Origin: Leptospira harrisiae
Lineage (GTDB): Bacteria; Spirochaetota; Leptospiria; Leptospirales; Leptospiraceae
Assembly (NCBI RefSeq): GCF_002811945.1
Contig: NZ_NPDX01000001.1
Span: 1,248,501-1,312,500 of the forward strand
Reading direction: 5' to 3'
Length of the DNA stretch: 64,000 nt
Shown piece by piece: positions 48,702 to 58,224 of this stretch. Below the pieces are notes generated by a model. It saw only the letters and a program-made list of their open reading frames with translations. It was not told where the DNA came from and ran no database searches. Positions within the stretch are counted from its first letter, which is position 1. Each line of letters begins with the position of its first letter. A program made the translations under genes and the position numbers.

Positions 48702-49320
48702 ACGCGAATCCATACTCACAAATAAAGAAAAACTTTTTCTTCTTACCAAATTTGTAGAAGACCATCCGGAAGCAGAAATCCAGGACTTTTACAAATGGTT
48801 GTATTATGGGGAATTTGGAATGGAAGAATCTACTTTGATTATGACAGGTCGGCAATCCATTCCAGAACTACATATTGTTCTCAGTGAAATCAAAAAAGAA
48901 GAATCTGAAAATATAGAATCTGAACTCATTTGGGAACCAATGGGACTTGCCGCAAGGTTTGTCAAAGTGTATGCAACCAAATACTACCATATGGATTGTC
49001 CGGTGAAACGACTTGTCAATTTATTGGAAAGGTCTCCCGCCTTTCGGGGGGCAAGGATGAGTTTTAAATTGGATTGGAACTTACTCAAAGAAACTGTTTT
49101 AGAGTTAAGACCAGAACTGAGTCGTCGAGATTTTATTAATTTTGAGGAAAGGATCAACTTCCACCAATTGCCCGCTCTTCCCTATACAGATGGCTATGCG
49201 GAAAAAAATCCTTTTGCTTACCGAGTGGTGTCGCAAAAATTATTTTTTGATTATTTTCCTGAGTTTGAAGACAATTCTGTGTTTCATCCTTTTTCAGGAA
49301 ATGAATCCATCATTGGATAA
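48691..49320 (+). CDS. Unknown protein downstream of plsY
   Basis: 209 residues; I recognise no family. It is rich in Glu, Leu and aromatic residues, with no signal peptide or membrane helix, and is predicted mainly helical and cytosolic. Segments that look structured are FYKWLYYGEFGMEES near residue 29 and CPVKRLVNLLERSPAFRG near residue 103. It overlaps plsY by 11 bases, so it is the last gene of the AAA-smpB-der-plsY string. Its 3' end overlaps the convergent Maf-like gene by 37 bases. It is probably a real gene because of the coupled start. Confidence 0.75.
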   Translation: MQTERESILTNKEKLFLLTKFVEDHPEAEIQDFYKWLYYGEFGMEESTLIMTGRQSIPELHIVLSEIKKEESENIESELIWEPMGLAARFVKVYATKYYHMDCPVKRLVNLLERSPAFRGARMSFKLDWNLLKETVLELRPELSRRDFINFEERINFHQLPALPYTDGYAEKNPFAYRVVSQKLFFDYFPEFEDNSVFHPFSGNESIIG

Positions 49321-51215
49321 AGACTTCGTTTTAAATACCTAATTTCTTTTTTGATGGATTGGATCATGAGTTGGTTCTTTCTTACAAGTTCCAAGTCTTT
49401 ATGGCGTAAAATATAAATCTCTGTTTTACGCACCATCCTTCGTAAATACGATTGTTCCCGCATCCAAATCCAAATGTCGGATTCTTGGAAAGACTGGATT
49501 TGCGTATTCTCTTCAAATTTCTTAAGTCCTTCTTCCATAAACTCCAAATCTTTTTGGATTCTATTGTATAGGTTTTCTGATCCTTGGGGATTTAAGTAGG
49601 AAGGAATTTCTTTGTGATTTTTTGTTTTTCCCTGGTTTGTTTTAGAGCGAGAAGTATCATTCGATTGCGAATTTTCAAATCCATTTTTGTTTTTGGAATT
49701 TATCTTCCAAATGGGAAGTTCCTTCCAAGGGTAATTGTGGTTTGGAATTTCATTCAAATTTTCTTTTGCTTTTTCTGGACTGAGAGACTTGATTCCGGTA
49801 ATTTCTGCGCCGTCTTCATTTACATTAAATAGTTTCATCTCGGTCACAGTGGTTGCTGACTCTTCAAACCAGTGTCTATACAAATCCAAAACATAATCGG
49901 TAAGAACGGATCCTTCGTTACCAGCCCTTGGTACAAACCTGGTTTCTCTTTTGCGAATGATGACTTCGTTGATTCGTTCTAAACTATTCTTCCGGTTGAT
50001 TAGGGTGAGCCATTTTTCATTGTGATGGGTTCCCGTGGAATGGATTTCCCTTCCCGAATACGCCAAGTCTTGGCCAAGAAAATAAACAGAGGTAAAACCC
50101 ATATACCTAAGCATATCAAAGGCTGTGGTTGCCACTGATCCCCCCGATTGGATATCTCCTACTTCATGAAATACCTGTTCGGCGAGTTCTCCTCCTGCTG
50201 TGACTTCCCTGACAAGTGAACCTTCCGCATCTACTTGGTATTTTGCTGTGACAGAATGCACCACTGATTGAAACATCGGTTCCCTAAGGAGTGTGGGAGA
50301 ACTTACCAAATCTGCAAAAAGAGGAATCTGAGTCAGAGACTCTCCCATAAAATGAAAAAAGGAATTGGTTTGGGCATCCAGTGTGACAACACCATCCGCT
50401 TCAATCCCCGCTTTGATCAGGACTTTTAGCGAAGTATCGCATGACAAAACAAAAACTTTGTCTCTTACTGACTGTAGCCAAGAAAGATTTTTTCTTAGGC
50501 TTGGACCCGCTGACACGAGTACGGCGGTTAGTCCTTTGAATTTTTCCCTTAAAGAAGAGATGGGATAACGAATAGGTGTTTCTTTTCCTACATGGACTAA
50601 ATTCCAAATGGAGTTTTTAATCCATAACCTTTCAAATTCAAACTTGGTGAGTAGGTCACTCATCTTTGCTGAAAATACAGTTTGGGTTTTTTCTTCTAAT
50701 TCACGAAAGACCAAGTTTCGATTTGTGTCGGTTGGGTTACGAATGACTTTTAGTCCACTCACTCGTTCAATCGGTAGGGACTCTAGATAGTTAAAAAATA
50801 AGGGAAAAAATGCATCTCCAGAAAACAAATGCCTACCGGGTATCTTTAAAACCGGGATTAAAATTTTGTCCCAGATAACAGGGATTAGTGTTTCATCATC
50901 TCCAATTAGAATGAAAATCTGGCCTGGTGCCAAAGTTTCACTGATCTTTTGGATGAGGTGGGGATTTCCAAGTCCAAACAAAATGACAATATCCGTTGAA
51001 CGTAAGGAGTAAGTATCTAAAAGTCGAATGGCTTGTGTTAGGGGAGAGAAGGAAGAAGAGAGTGGTTCCCCGTTTAATGAGACATAATATTCCCCTGGTT
51101 TCTTCGCAGAACCCAATTCCCAATGGAGATCGGATGCGAAGTTCCTGAAATAATTTTGTAAGTACGGCTTTCTTTCAAAAATTTCACTGGAAATGGGATC
51201 GATAATTTGGGACAT
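49284..51215 (-). CDS. Maf/DUF115-type motility-associated glycosyltransferase-like protein
   Basis: 643 residues. The centre (about 215-400) has the MptE-like DUF115 domain, with VLVSAGPSLRKNLSWL, VLSCDTSLKVLIKAG and VVTLDAQTNSFFHF, followed by GGSVATTAFDMLRYMG and FLGQDLAYSG. In other bacteria such Maf proteins attach nonulosonic sugars to flagellin. Here the likely target is the periplasmic flagella, which is inference. The C-terminal 150 residues are highly charged and partly helical. It is divergent from smc, and its tail overlaps the convergent unknown gene by 37 bases. Confidence 0.85.
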   Translation of the reverse strand: MSQIIDPISSEIFERKPYLQNYFRNFASDLHWELGSAKKPGEYYVSLNGEPLSSSFSPLTQAIRLLDTYSLRSTDIVILFGLGNPHLIQKISETLAPGQIFILIGDDETLIPVIWDKILIPVLKIPGRHLFSGDAFFPLFFNYLESLPIERVSGLKVIRNPTDTNRNLVFRELEEKTQTVFSAKMSDLLTKFEFERLWIKNSIWNLVHVGKETPIRYPISSLREKFKGLTAVLVSAGPSLRKNLSWLQSVRDKVFVLSCDTSLKVLIKAGIEADGVVTLDAQTNSFFHFMGESLTQIPLFADLVSSPTLLREPMFQSVVHSVTAKYQVDAEGSLVREVTAGGELAEQVFHEVGDIQSGGSVATTAFDMLRYMGFTSVYFLGQDLAYSGREIHSTGTHHNEKWLTLINRKNSLERINEVIIRKRETRFVPRAGNEGSVLTDYVLDLYRHWFEESATTVTEMKLFNVNEDGAEITGIKSLSPEKAKENLNEIPNHNYPWKELPIWKINSKNKNGFENSQSNDTSRSKTNQGKTKNHKEIPSYLNPQGSENLYNRIQKDLEFMEEGLKKFEENTQIQSFQESDIWIWMREQSYLRRMVRKTEIYILRHKDLELVRKNQLMIQSIKKEIRYLKRSLYPMMDSFPEKG

Positions 51216-51293
51216 AATACTATCTAAGGTTTTTTCTTATGTCTCCCAAGTGGTGTCAACCGGGAAACAGGGAAATCGAACGGCGAAACATAT

Positions 51294-54077
51294 ATGCATT
51301 TAAAGAGCCTAAGTATTGTTGGATTCAAAACGTTTGCGGATGAAACAGAGATCAATTTTGATCCCGGGTTTACTGCTGTCGTCGGACCGAATGGTTCGGG
51401 GAAATCAAATATCGTCGATTCAGTCAAATGGGTCTTTGGAGAAAAAAGCGCCAAGGGACTTCGAGGCGAAAAGATGGATGATGTCATCTTCCACGGAACA
51501 GAGAGTAGGCGAGCTGCCGGTTTTGCCGAAGTTTCTATTCTTTTTGATAACGATGACCATTTTTTCAACATAGATTATCCATCGGTAAAAATCACTCGTC
51601 GTTTGTATCCTGATGGAGAAAACGAATATTATCTCAATGATATCAGAACTACAAGAAAGGATATCGAAAAAACACTCCTCGATACAGGAATTGGTAAATC
51701 CAGTTATAGCATTTTAGAACAAGGACGAGTGGATCAAATTCTCAATTCCAAACCGGAAGAAAGAAGGGCCATCTTTGAAGAAGCAGCGGGAGTTTCGCGG
51801 TTCAAACTGGATCGGAAAGAAGCTACAAAGAAGTTGGATGATACCAACCAAAACCTTCTTCGTATCCAAGACATTATGAACTCTATGGTGAAAGACCTAG
51901 AAGTCAAAGAAAAACAATCAGAAAAGGCAGAACAGTATTTCAAACTCAAATCTGATTTGGATGAGTCCGACAAAAACCTAAGGTTTTTAAAGTTACGAGA
52001 CTTCAAACGTCGGATGAAAAAGTCAGATGAAGATCTGCTTGAGATCCGCGAAAAAAATAAATCAATTTTATCTCTCATCCAAAACGAAACCAATTTGATT
52101 TCTGAAAAAGAAACCACGAAAGAGGCCAAAGAAAGAGAGATTGCAGAAATTGATAAAAAGTTATTTGATCATCTTTCCAAAAGCCAAATCCAAAAAGAAA
52201 AAATAGCTAAAAACAAAACCTTTATCTTGGAGTATGAACTTCGGATTGGGGAAATCCTTTCAGCTTTAGAAACGGAAAACCAGGCCACAATCAGACTCGA
52301 AGTGGAAAAACGTGCGATAGAACTGGAAAACGAACGCCAAAGAGAAATCCAATCCACTCTGCAAGAAGAGATCCAAAGTTTGGAATCAAAACGAGTATCC
52401 TTAGAGCTTTCCATCAAAGAAGAAGAAAAGTCCATTGAAGAAAAGGAAGGTAGGATTGGCGAAAATGAAAAACGCCATATCATCCTTCGGGAAAAACAAA
52501 AAACAGTCATACTCGAACTAATCCAAGAGTTAGAAAACAAAAAAAGGGAATCAAGAGAAGGGGAAGAAATTCGTAATGCTGACAAAGCAGACCTTCTTTC
52601 TGATTTAAATTTGTATCAAAACAAATTAGAATCTGCCCTTAAAAATTTAGAATCATCAATGGTAAATGACGGAATTTCCAACCTAAAAGAAATTCAACTC
52701 AGTCGTTACTCAGAAAAACTCACATCCTTTTTGAAAAGAGAAGATGATTTTAGAAATTTACTTTTTGATAAAGACGGAATCCTATCTAAAAAAGAATCCA
52801 TAGACCAAGAAATCGAAGACCTAATTTTAGAAAACGAAAACCTAACACGGGGAATTCGAGACAACCAAAGTAATATCATTTTGCATAGAAGCCATTGGGA
52901 AGAAACAAGAACTCATATTGTGGAACTCGAGAAAAAACTTCTGGAATCCAATTCTCGTTTGGAAAACCAACAAAAGGAAATTGCAGTCCTAGATGAAAGG
53001 ATTGGTGAAATTGAAAAACGAATTTTAGGGGCAAAAGAACAAGAGTCTGTCATTCGTGAGAAAAAAGATAGTTTGGAAAAGGAAGTTGAGGTTCTAGAAA
53101 AAGAAATCGAAGAATCTTACCAAGAATTTCTTTCCATGAGTCGAATTTTGGAATCTGAAAAAGAAACCCTGCAGTCACTTGTGGAAGAAATTTCCGGAAT
53201 TAAATCCAATATCACAAAAAACCAAGAAGTATTTCAAAACCTTCTCCCTTTACTTTCAGAAAAAGAAAGAACTAGTTCCGCACTCAAAGTTCAAATTGAT
53301 TCTCTTGTGGAAGAGTTGTACAATGATTACTCTCTTACCGATTCTGAATTGGAAACAGAACGTGGGGGACTGGAACTTGACCAAAAGGCTGAAGAAAGAA
53401 GATTACGTTCTGCTAAATCCGAAATCCAACTTCTTGGTTCCATCAATCCACTGGCGATTGAAGAATATCGAAATATCAAAGAAATCTACGAACACAACCT
53501 AAAACAAAAGGTTGATATCGAAAGTTCCAAAAAAGACATCGAAGAAGTTTTGAAACGAATCAACGAAGAGTCCGAAAAACTTTTCCAAGAAACGTTTGAA
53601 AAAATCAAACAGAACTTCCAAGAAACTTTCTCAACACTTTTTAATGGGGGAAGGGCCACACTGGAACTTACGGAAAAAGAAGATTCTCTCAATTCCGGAG
53701 TGGAGATCATGGCAGAACCTCCCGGAAAACATGTGCAGAACTTACGATTGTTATCTGGGGGAGAGAAGTCTCTTACCGCAATTGCGCTTCTATTTGCTAT
53801 CTACATGGTCAAACCAAGTCCATTCTGTTTCTTAGATGAGATTGATGCGGCTCTGGATGAAGCAAATAAACTTAGATTTTGCCAGATTCTTGACCGGTTC
53901 AAAGACAAAACACAATTCATTGTAGTTTCGCATGCCCAGTCCACGATCTCAAGGGCCAATGCCATCTTTGGAGTCACAAACGAAGAACCAGGAATCTCTA
54001 AGATCCTTTCTCTTCGATTGGATGAAGCCAAATCACTCTCCAAACAAATCACACAAAAAACCGGAACTGACAACTAA
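51294..54077 (+). CDS. smc: Chromosome segregation ATPase SMC, short form without recognisable hinge
   Basis: 927 residues, against 1150-1190 normally. The head is canonical: Walker [10 protein letters not shown] at 31-39, [24 protein letters not shown], the LG-IN-LAIEEY segment near 715, signature LSGGE at 820-824 and Walker [14 protein letters not shown] near 846. Between them is about 540 residues of charged coiled coil. I cannot find the globular hinge with its Gly motifs. The only break in heptad character is around 450-500 ([10 protein letters not shown] to [10 protein letters not shown]). It organises the chromosome in the cytosol. ScpA and ScpB are not in the window. A strong hairpin terminator follows. 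Confidence 0.92.
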   Translation: MHLKSLSIVGFKTFADETEINFDPGFTAVVGPNGSGKSNIVDSVKWVFGEKSAKGLRGEKMDDVIFHGTESRRAAGFAEVSILFDNDDHFFNIDYPSVKITRRLYPDGENEYYLNDIRTTRKDIEKTLLDTGIGKSSYSILEQGRVDQILNSKPEERRAIFEEAAGVSRFKLDRKEATKKLDDTNQNLLRIQDIMNSMVKDLEVKEKQSEKAEQYFKLKSDLDESDKNLRFLKLRDFKRRMKKSDEDLLEIREKNKSILSLIQNETNLISEKETTKEAKEREIAEIDKKLFDHLSKSQIQKEKIAKNKTFILEYELRIGEILSALETENQATIRLEVEKRAIELENERQREIQSTLQEEIQSLESKRVSLELSIKEEEKSIEEKEGRIGENEKRHIILREKQKTVILELIQELENKKRESREGEEIRNADKADLLSDLNLYQNKLESALKNLESSMVNDGISNLKEIQLSRYSEKLTSFLKREDDFRNLLFDKDGILSKKESIDQEIEDLILENENLTRGIRDNQSNIILHRSHWEETRTHIVELEKKLLESNSRLENQQKEIAVLDERIGEIEKRILGAKEQESVIREKKDSLEKEVEVLEKEIEESYQEFLSMSRILESEKETLQSLVEEISGIKSNITKNQEVFQNLLPLLSEKERTSSALKVQIDSLVEELYNDYSLTDSELETERGGLELDQKAEERRLRSAKSEIQLLGSINPLAIEEYRNIKEIYEHNLKQKVDIESSKKDIEEVLKRINEESEKLFQETFEKIKQNFQETFSTLFNGGRATLELTEKEDSLNSGVEIMAEPPGKHVQNLRLLSGGEKSLTAIALLFAIYMVKPSPFCFLDEIDAALDEANKLRFCQILDRFKDKTQFIVVSHAQSTISRANAIFGVTNEEPGISKILSLRLDEAKSLSKQITQKTGTDN

Positions 54078-54103
54078 GTCGGCGCCGGTCCCTGTTGTAC
54101 GTT

Positions 54104-54140
54104 AAAAAACTAAGGCTACATTTGGTAGTCTTAGTTTTTT
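54104..54140. terminator. Bidirectional Rho-independent terminator between smc and the Cys-rich gene
   Basis: AAAAAACTAAGGCTAC (54104-54119), loop ATTTG, GTAGTCTTAGTTTTTT (54125-54140): a 16-base stem with one G-T pair, with T-runs on both strands. Confidence 0.92.
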
Positions 54141-54163
54141 GTTATTATGCTAGAGGTCTTTTG

Positions 54164-54454
54164 TTATTTGTTGGCTTGCATTTCTTTCATGATGCAAGAA
54201 GAGAAAGCTTTGCAAGAATCACCACCAGTGAGACAGCCCGCAATTTTGTTATAGTATTTGGGACGGTTGCAATTGAATTCGCAGCCACGTTTGAGTGTTG
54301 ATTTTTGCTCTTCAGAAGCGTTGGGATTCACTTGCACTGTACAGCTATAAAACTTATCGCAGGCCTCTTTACATTTAGGAAAGTCAGCTGCTTGGATGGA
54401 ACCAGTAAATAATACCAGAACCAGAATTGAAAACAAACGGTTTGTTTTTTTCAT
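54164..54454 (-). CDS. Small secreted Cys-rich protein
   Basis: 96 residues. A signal peptide (about 1-22, ending SIQAA) leads to a mature protein of some 74 residues with eight Cys. Five fall in KCKEAC, YSC and CEFNC, then GC, SC and SC. All are in paired spacing that suggests four disulfides in the periplasm or outside. I recognise no named family; similar small Cys-rich proteins are common in Leptospira. It lies just downstream of the tRNA gene on the same strand and ends at the bidirectional terminator. Confidence 0.8.
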   Translation of the reverse strand: MKKTNRLFSILVLVLFTGSIQAADFPKCKEACDKFYSCTVQVNPNASEEQKSTLKRGCEFNCNRPKYYNKIAGCLTGGDSCKAFSSCIMKEMQANK

Positions 54455-54473
54455 ACCTTGTCCTCTCGATCTT

Positions 54474-54550
54474 TGGTAGCGAAGACGGGAGTCGAACCCG
54501 TGACCTCAGGGTTATGAATCCTGTGCTCTAACCATCTGAGCTACCTCGCC
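54474..54550 (-). tRNA. tRNA-Met (anticodon CAT), CCA encoded
   Basis: A 77-base cloverleaf on the minus strand: acceptor GGCGAGG/CTTCGCT, D arm GCTC/GAGC, anticodon loop TTCATAA, T arm ACGGG-TTCGACT-CCCGT, discriminator A and genomic CCA. The first base pair is G1-U72, not the initiator-type mismatch with A72, so it is an elongator. It has an A-C mismatch at the base of the anticodon loop (31-39). A CAT anticodon could instead be the lysidine-modified tRNA-Ile. The body sequence looks more like elongator Met. Confidence 0.93.
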
Positions 54551-54573
54551 CTATCACCTTAGATCGTTTGGTT

Positions 54574-54591
54574 GAACTAAATCTTTAGTTC
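54574..54591. repeat. Perfect palindrome upstream of the tRNA gene
   Basis: GAACTAAA (54574-54581), TC, TTTAGTTC (54584-54591). It lies 24 bases upstream of the tRNA 5' end on the minus strand, where a promoter is expected. It could be an operator. It could also be a weak plus-strand hairpin, since TTTT follows. Confidence 0.45.
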
Positions 54592-54627
54592 TTTTGTCAT
54601 TTTTTGAAGAGATTAAGAATGGTAAAC

Positions 54628-54654
54628 AAAAAAAAGCCCCGGGGTTACCGGGGC
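54628..54654 (-). terminator. Rho-independent terminator of glnA
   Basis: On the minus strand GCCCCGG, loop TAACC, CCGGGGC, then eight T residues (plus-strand A-run 54628-54635). It begins 9 bases after the glnA stop. Confidence 0.93.
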
Positions 54655-54662
54655 CTTTTCTC

Positions 54663-56123
54663 TTAACAAGAGTAAGTAGTGAGGAATTCGTATGGGTGAG
54701 GGCGACCTTCCCATGGCCAAATTTCTGTTTCAAACTTGTAGTGTTGGTATGTTTGTAGAAAGTTTTCTGTAAACACATCACCTTGTTTAAAAATTTCTCT
54801 TTGAGCAAGCATCTCTTCCATTGCTTCACGAAGTGTGTGAGGCATTTGGCGGATTCCTTTTTCACGGATTTCATCCAATGAAAGTTCAAAAAGATCTTCT
54901 TCACGTGCAGGACCTGGATCGATTTTTTCAGCGACACCGGCCATACCAGCCATAAGAAGTGACGCGAACGCCAAATATGGGTTAGCTGTTGAGTCTGGGA
55001 ATCGGAATTCTACACGTTTTGCTTTTTCACCGCTCACAAAAGGAATACGGCAAGAAGCAGAACGGTTCTGAGCAGAGTATGCTAAGATAGACGGAGCTTC
55101 GAATCCAGGAATGAGTCGTTTGTAAGAGTTAGTGGATGCGTTAGTGAACGCAGCACAAGCTCTTGCGTATTTCAAAACTCCACCAACGTAGTTGAATGCG
55201 AAGTCAGAAAGACCTTGGTATTTGTCTCCAGCAAAAAGGTTTTTTCCACCTTTCCAAAGAGAGATATGAACGTGCATACCGTTACCATTATCGCCAAAAA
55301 GTGGTTTTGGCATAAAAGTAGCAGTTTTTCCGTGTTTATGAGCCACCATCTTCACGATGTATTTTAGCTTTTGAACGTTGTCAGCCGCTTCAATCAAAGT
55401 TCCAAACTTAACACCAATTTCCCCTTGTGCTTGTGCCACTTCGTGATGAACCACAAATGTTTCCATTCCGATGGCTTCTAGAGTTTTTACAAATTCAGCA
55501 CGGAGGTCAACTTGAGAGTCAATCGGAGCTACTGGAAAGTATCCACCTTTAGTTCCAGGACGATGTCCGGAGTTGAAGTTGATTTTTCCTGTATTGTTTG
55601 TTCCTGGAATTTCAGAGTGAGTGTTCCAGATTCCTTCGTTAGAATCTAATTCATAGTATTGGCAGTTGATTTCATCACGAACTCTTAAGCTGTCAAAAAC
55701 GAAGAATTCATTTTCTGGACCGAAGTAAGCAGTGTCAGCAATTCCGGATTTGTTCATGAACTCTAATGCTTTTTTCGCAATGGAACGAGGGCATTTTTCA
55801 TAGTATTGTTTTTTGTAGATGTCCCATACATCGCAAAACATAACGAGTGTTTTGTCAGCAGTGAACGGATCTAAAAAAGCCGTAGAAATTTCTGGGTGTA
55901 GCTGCATGTCAGAAGCATTGATTGGCTGCCAACGAGCAATGGAAGATCCATCAAAAGGAATTCCTTTGAATGTTTCTTCATCAACTGAATTCACATAATA
56001 AGAAACGTGATGCCACATTCCTTTGATATCCGTGAAGCGGAAGTCGTAGAAAATGACTCCATTTTTTTTGGCATACTCAACCACTTCCTTTCCGGAAGTA
56101 AATTTTGGGGTTGCGAACTGCAT
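54663..56123 (-). CDS. glnA: Glutamine synthetase type I
   Basis: 486 residues, type I length. Conserved segments are [67 protein letters not shown] and the C-terminal RPHPYEF. It condenses glutamate and ammonia. The site equivalent to the adenylylated Tyr (NLYDLP in enteric enzymes) reads DLFELS, with Phe412, so control by GlnE-type adenylylation looks impossible. The ATG has AAGGAG at ideal spacing. The upstream 361-base gap holds an inverted repeat. I found no confident sigma54 promoter. Confidence 0.96.
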   Translation of the reverse strand: MQFATPKFTSGKEVVEYAKKNGVIFYDFRFTDIKGMWHHVSYYVNSVDEETFKGIPFDGSSIARWQPINASDMQLHPEISTAFLDPFTADKTLVMFCDVWDIYKKQYYEKCPRSIAKKALEFMNKSGIADTAYFGPENEFFVFDSLRVRDEINCQYYELDSNEGIWNTHSEIPGTNNTGKINFNSGHRPGTKGGYFPVAPIDSQVDLRAEFVKTLEAIGMETFVVHHEVAQAQGEIGVKFGTLIEAADNVQKLKYIVKMVAHKHGKTATFMPKPLFGDNGNGMHVHISLWKGGKNLFAGDKYQGLSDFAFNYVGGVLKYARACAAFTNASTNSYKRLIPGFEAPSILAYSAQNRSASCRIPFVSGEKAKRVEFRFPDSTANPYLAFASLLMAGMAGVAEKIDPGPAREEDLFELSLDEIREKGIRQMPHTLREAMEEMLAQREIFKQGDVFTENFLQTYQHYKFETEIWPWEGRPHPYEFLTTYSC

Positions 56124-56484
56124 TTGATTCTCCTTCTTTCAGAGGTCGGTCTGATTGTTGTAATCTGATGTCCATCAAGATGCAAGATTTATACCAAGGC
56201 ATTTCGACCTAAATATAAGGGTTTCGTGGAGTTTCTAAGCAATGTGAGTTAAAAGTCATGCCCAGTTTCTAAACGAATTGCATATAATGGAAACCTTACG
56301 CTTAAATTTGTAGCAAAATTGCCTCATTTAAGCTTCCGCCATTTCGAAATACTATCTCCAAACGGGGGAATTTGGTCAACGGAATCGGCTAATTTTCGAA
56401 GAGAATTCAGAAAATTTTCAGATTCCCAACAAGTTATGTTTTTTTTGTGGCAGTGACTGAAGATTCATAAAGGCTAGAATCTAG
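56124..56484. other. 361-base intergenic region between divergent glnA and the SpoIIE-type phosphatase gene
   Basis: The longest gene-free stretch in the window. It contains an inverted repeat GCTTAAAT (56300-56307) and ATTTAAGC (56326-56333), with a nested GCAA-AA-TTGC in the spacer. That repeat lies about 175 bases upstream of glnA and 150 upstream of the phosphatase. I see no short ORF with a ribosome binding site and no GG-N10-GC sigma54 pattern at a sensible place. Promoters for both flanking genes must lie here, but I cannot place them with confidence. Confidence 0.6.
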
Positions 56485-58224
56485 ATGAGTTCTCGAAAAC
56501 CGGATTATGGCCGTTACCAACATTTAGAGAGCTTCATCCACCTTTCCAAAGACGCCATCTGGTGTTACGAGTTGGACATCCCCATGCCAATTTCCCTCTC
56601 CTTAGAAGAACAGATGGAATATGTATGGAACCATAGCGTGATCCGGGAATGTAATTTGGCCATGGCGAAGTTTTATGGATACCATTCTGTCCATGAGATT
56701 GTGGGAAAGTATCTCAAGGACCTTGTGACACTAAAGAGTGTTTTTTTACTTCGAAAATTCATTGAAAACACTTACCAATTAGAAAATTACGAATACATAG
56801 TTGAATTGTCGGATGGCAACCAAAGAGTTTTTTTAATGAATTCACATGGGCAAGTGGAAGATGGACACCTCTTGCGAATTTGGGGCCAACAAATTGAAAT
56901 TTCTTCCATTCGTGAGTCCGAAGTCAAACTTTCTGGACTGTTACGATTTTCCCAAATCGTGACAGAAGTTTCCAAAACCTTTGTCCATACCAAAGCTGAA
57001 TTTGTATCGGATGCCATTCAGTTTGCTTTGGAAGAACTTGGAAAATACTCCCGAGCCGATCGGGTTTTTGCAGCCGAAATTTCATCAGACAAACAATTTT
57101 TATCAGTAACCCACGAATGGGTATTAGATGGCATCCCTTCTTTATTTTCGGTAGGTACAAAACTTCCCATTGCCAAAATGAATCCAGAAAGATTGGGGAT
57201 TCTCGCTTCGGATGGAGTGATTCATATTGCTGATACTCAATTGATGGTAGATGAACCTTGGCATTTGGATTTGTTTAAACGTGCTGAGGTTCGATCTATC
57301 CTTGTCGTGGGATTACGAGATGAGGGGAGTGTGATCGGGATTCTCGGTATTACAACTTACGAACAAATTGGGAACTGGTCGGAAGAAACAAAACAATTGT
57401 TAGGTTTGGTCGCAGGTTTTATTTCGCAAGGTTTAGTTCGTGCTAAAAATGAAATCAAACTGATGAAAAAGGAAAAAATCTTACAAAGATTTTATTCCGA
57501 TGTAAAAGAAGATTTGGCCCTTGCCAAATTAACCCAAGAAGCGTGGGTTGCCAAAGATTTTGGCGAAATTCAAAATGTAAAAATCCAATCTCGTTTTTTA
57601 CCATACGATGAAATTGGTGGTGACCTGATTTTGTATGAAAGACTTAGCGAAGAATGTATCGATATTTTCTTCGGTGATATTTCTGGTCATGGAATCTCTT
57701 CTGCTTTGGTTTCAGGGATAGCAGCTGTTTCCTTTAAAAAACATTCCAAATTGGAATCCAGTCCTTCTGCGATTCTTTCTGCTATGCATTTGGAACTAAA
57801 AACCATTATTTTCAAACACCATATTTCTGCCTGTGTACTTCGTCTTTATCCCAAAGAAAGAAAGGTAGAGTTTAGTTTTGCAGGCCATCCCCCAGTTGTA
57901 TTTTGGAAAGAAGATGAACGAGTGATGAAACTCGTAAAAGATGAAATGTACCCCATCCTTTTACTAGATCATTGGGAAGGGAAAACCATTTCTAAAACAT
58001 TTGAGCCTGGAGATCGTTTGCTTTTATATTCTGATGGAATTTATGAATTAGAAGAAGAGACAGGTGGTTATATTGGTCTTGATGTTTTTTTACAAGAACT
58101 CTCTGAGATGATTTCTGTTTCGGATACAACCGATACTTTACTCAAAAAAATGATCGCTAATTGTCTCATAGACAAAGAACGAATCATTCATGATGACATT
58201 GCTGTTTTGTTTATGGAATTTTAA
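56485..58224 (+). CDS. PAS-GAF-SpoIIE-type serine phosphatase
   Basis: 579 residues. A PAS-like N-terminal domain (about 12-135) is followed by a GAF-like domain (about 165-320), a coiled linker and a C-terminal PP2C/SpoIIE phosphatase (about 360-579). The phosphatase metal ligands are in IGGDLILY, FGDISGHGISSALVSG and HDDIAVLF. Such RsbU-like proteins dephosphorylate STAS-domain antagonists in partner-switching systems. The only STAS gene in the window is far away at 38.7 kb. No membrane helix is seen. The stop overlaps the convergent gene by 4 bases. Confidence 0.88.
   Translation: MSSRKPDYGRYQHLESFIHLSKDAIWCYELDIPMPISLSLEEQMEYVWNHSVIRECNLAMAKFYGYHSVHEIVGKYLKDLVTLKSVFLLRKFIENTYQLENYEYIVELSDGNQRVFLMNSHGQVEDGHLLRIWGQQIEISSIRESEVKLSGLLRFSQIVTEVSKTFVHTKAEFVSDAIQFALEELGKYSRADRVFAAEISSDKQFLSVTHEWVLDGIPSLFSVGTKLPIAKMNPERLGILASDGVIHIADTQLMVDEPWHLDLFKRAEVRSILVVGLRDEGSVIGILGITTYEQIGNWSEETKQLLGLVAGFISQGLVRAKNEIKLMKKEKILQRFYSDVKEDLALAKLTQEAWVAKDFGEIQNVKIQSRFLPYDEIGGDLILYERLSEECIDIFFGDISGHGISSALVSGIAAVSFKKHSKLESSPSAILSAMHLELKTIIFKHHISACVLRLYPKERKVEFSFAGHPPVVFWKEDERVMKLVKDEMYPILLLDHWEGKTISKTFEPGDRLLLYSDGIYELEEETGGYIGLDVFLQELSEMISVSDTTDTLLKKMIANCLIDKERIIHDDIAVLFMEF

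Noticed and set aside
54474..54550. tRNA considered as lysidine-type tRNA-Ile(CAT) or initiator tRNA
   Set aside because: The first pair is G1-U72, not the C1-A72 type mismatch of initiators, and the body is closer to elongator Met; tRNA-Ile remains a minor possibility.
56124..56484. Possible sigma54 promoter for glnA
   Set aside because: GGCAATTTTGC on the minus strand has only 7 bases between GG and GC instead of 10, and TGGCAG near 56449 lacks a GC at the right distance.
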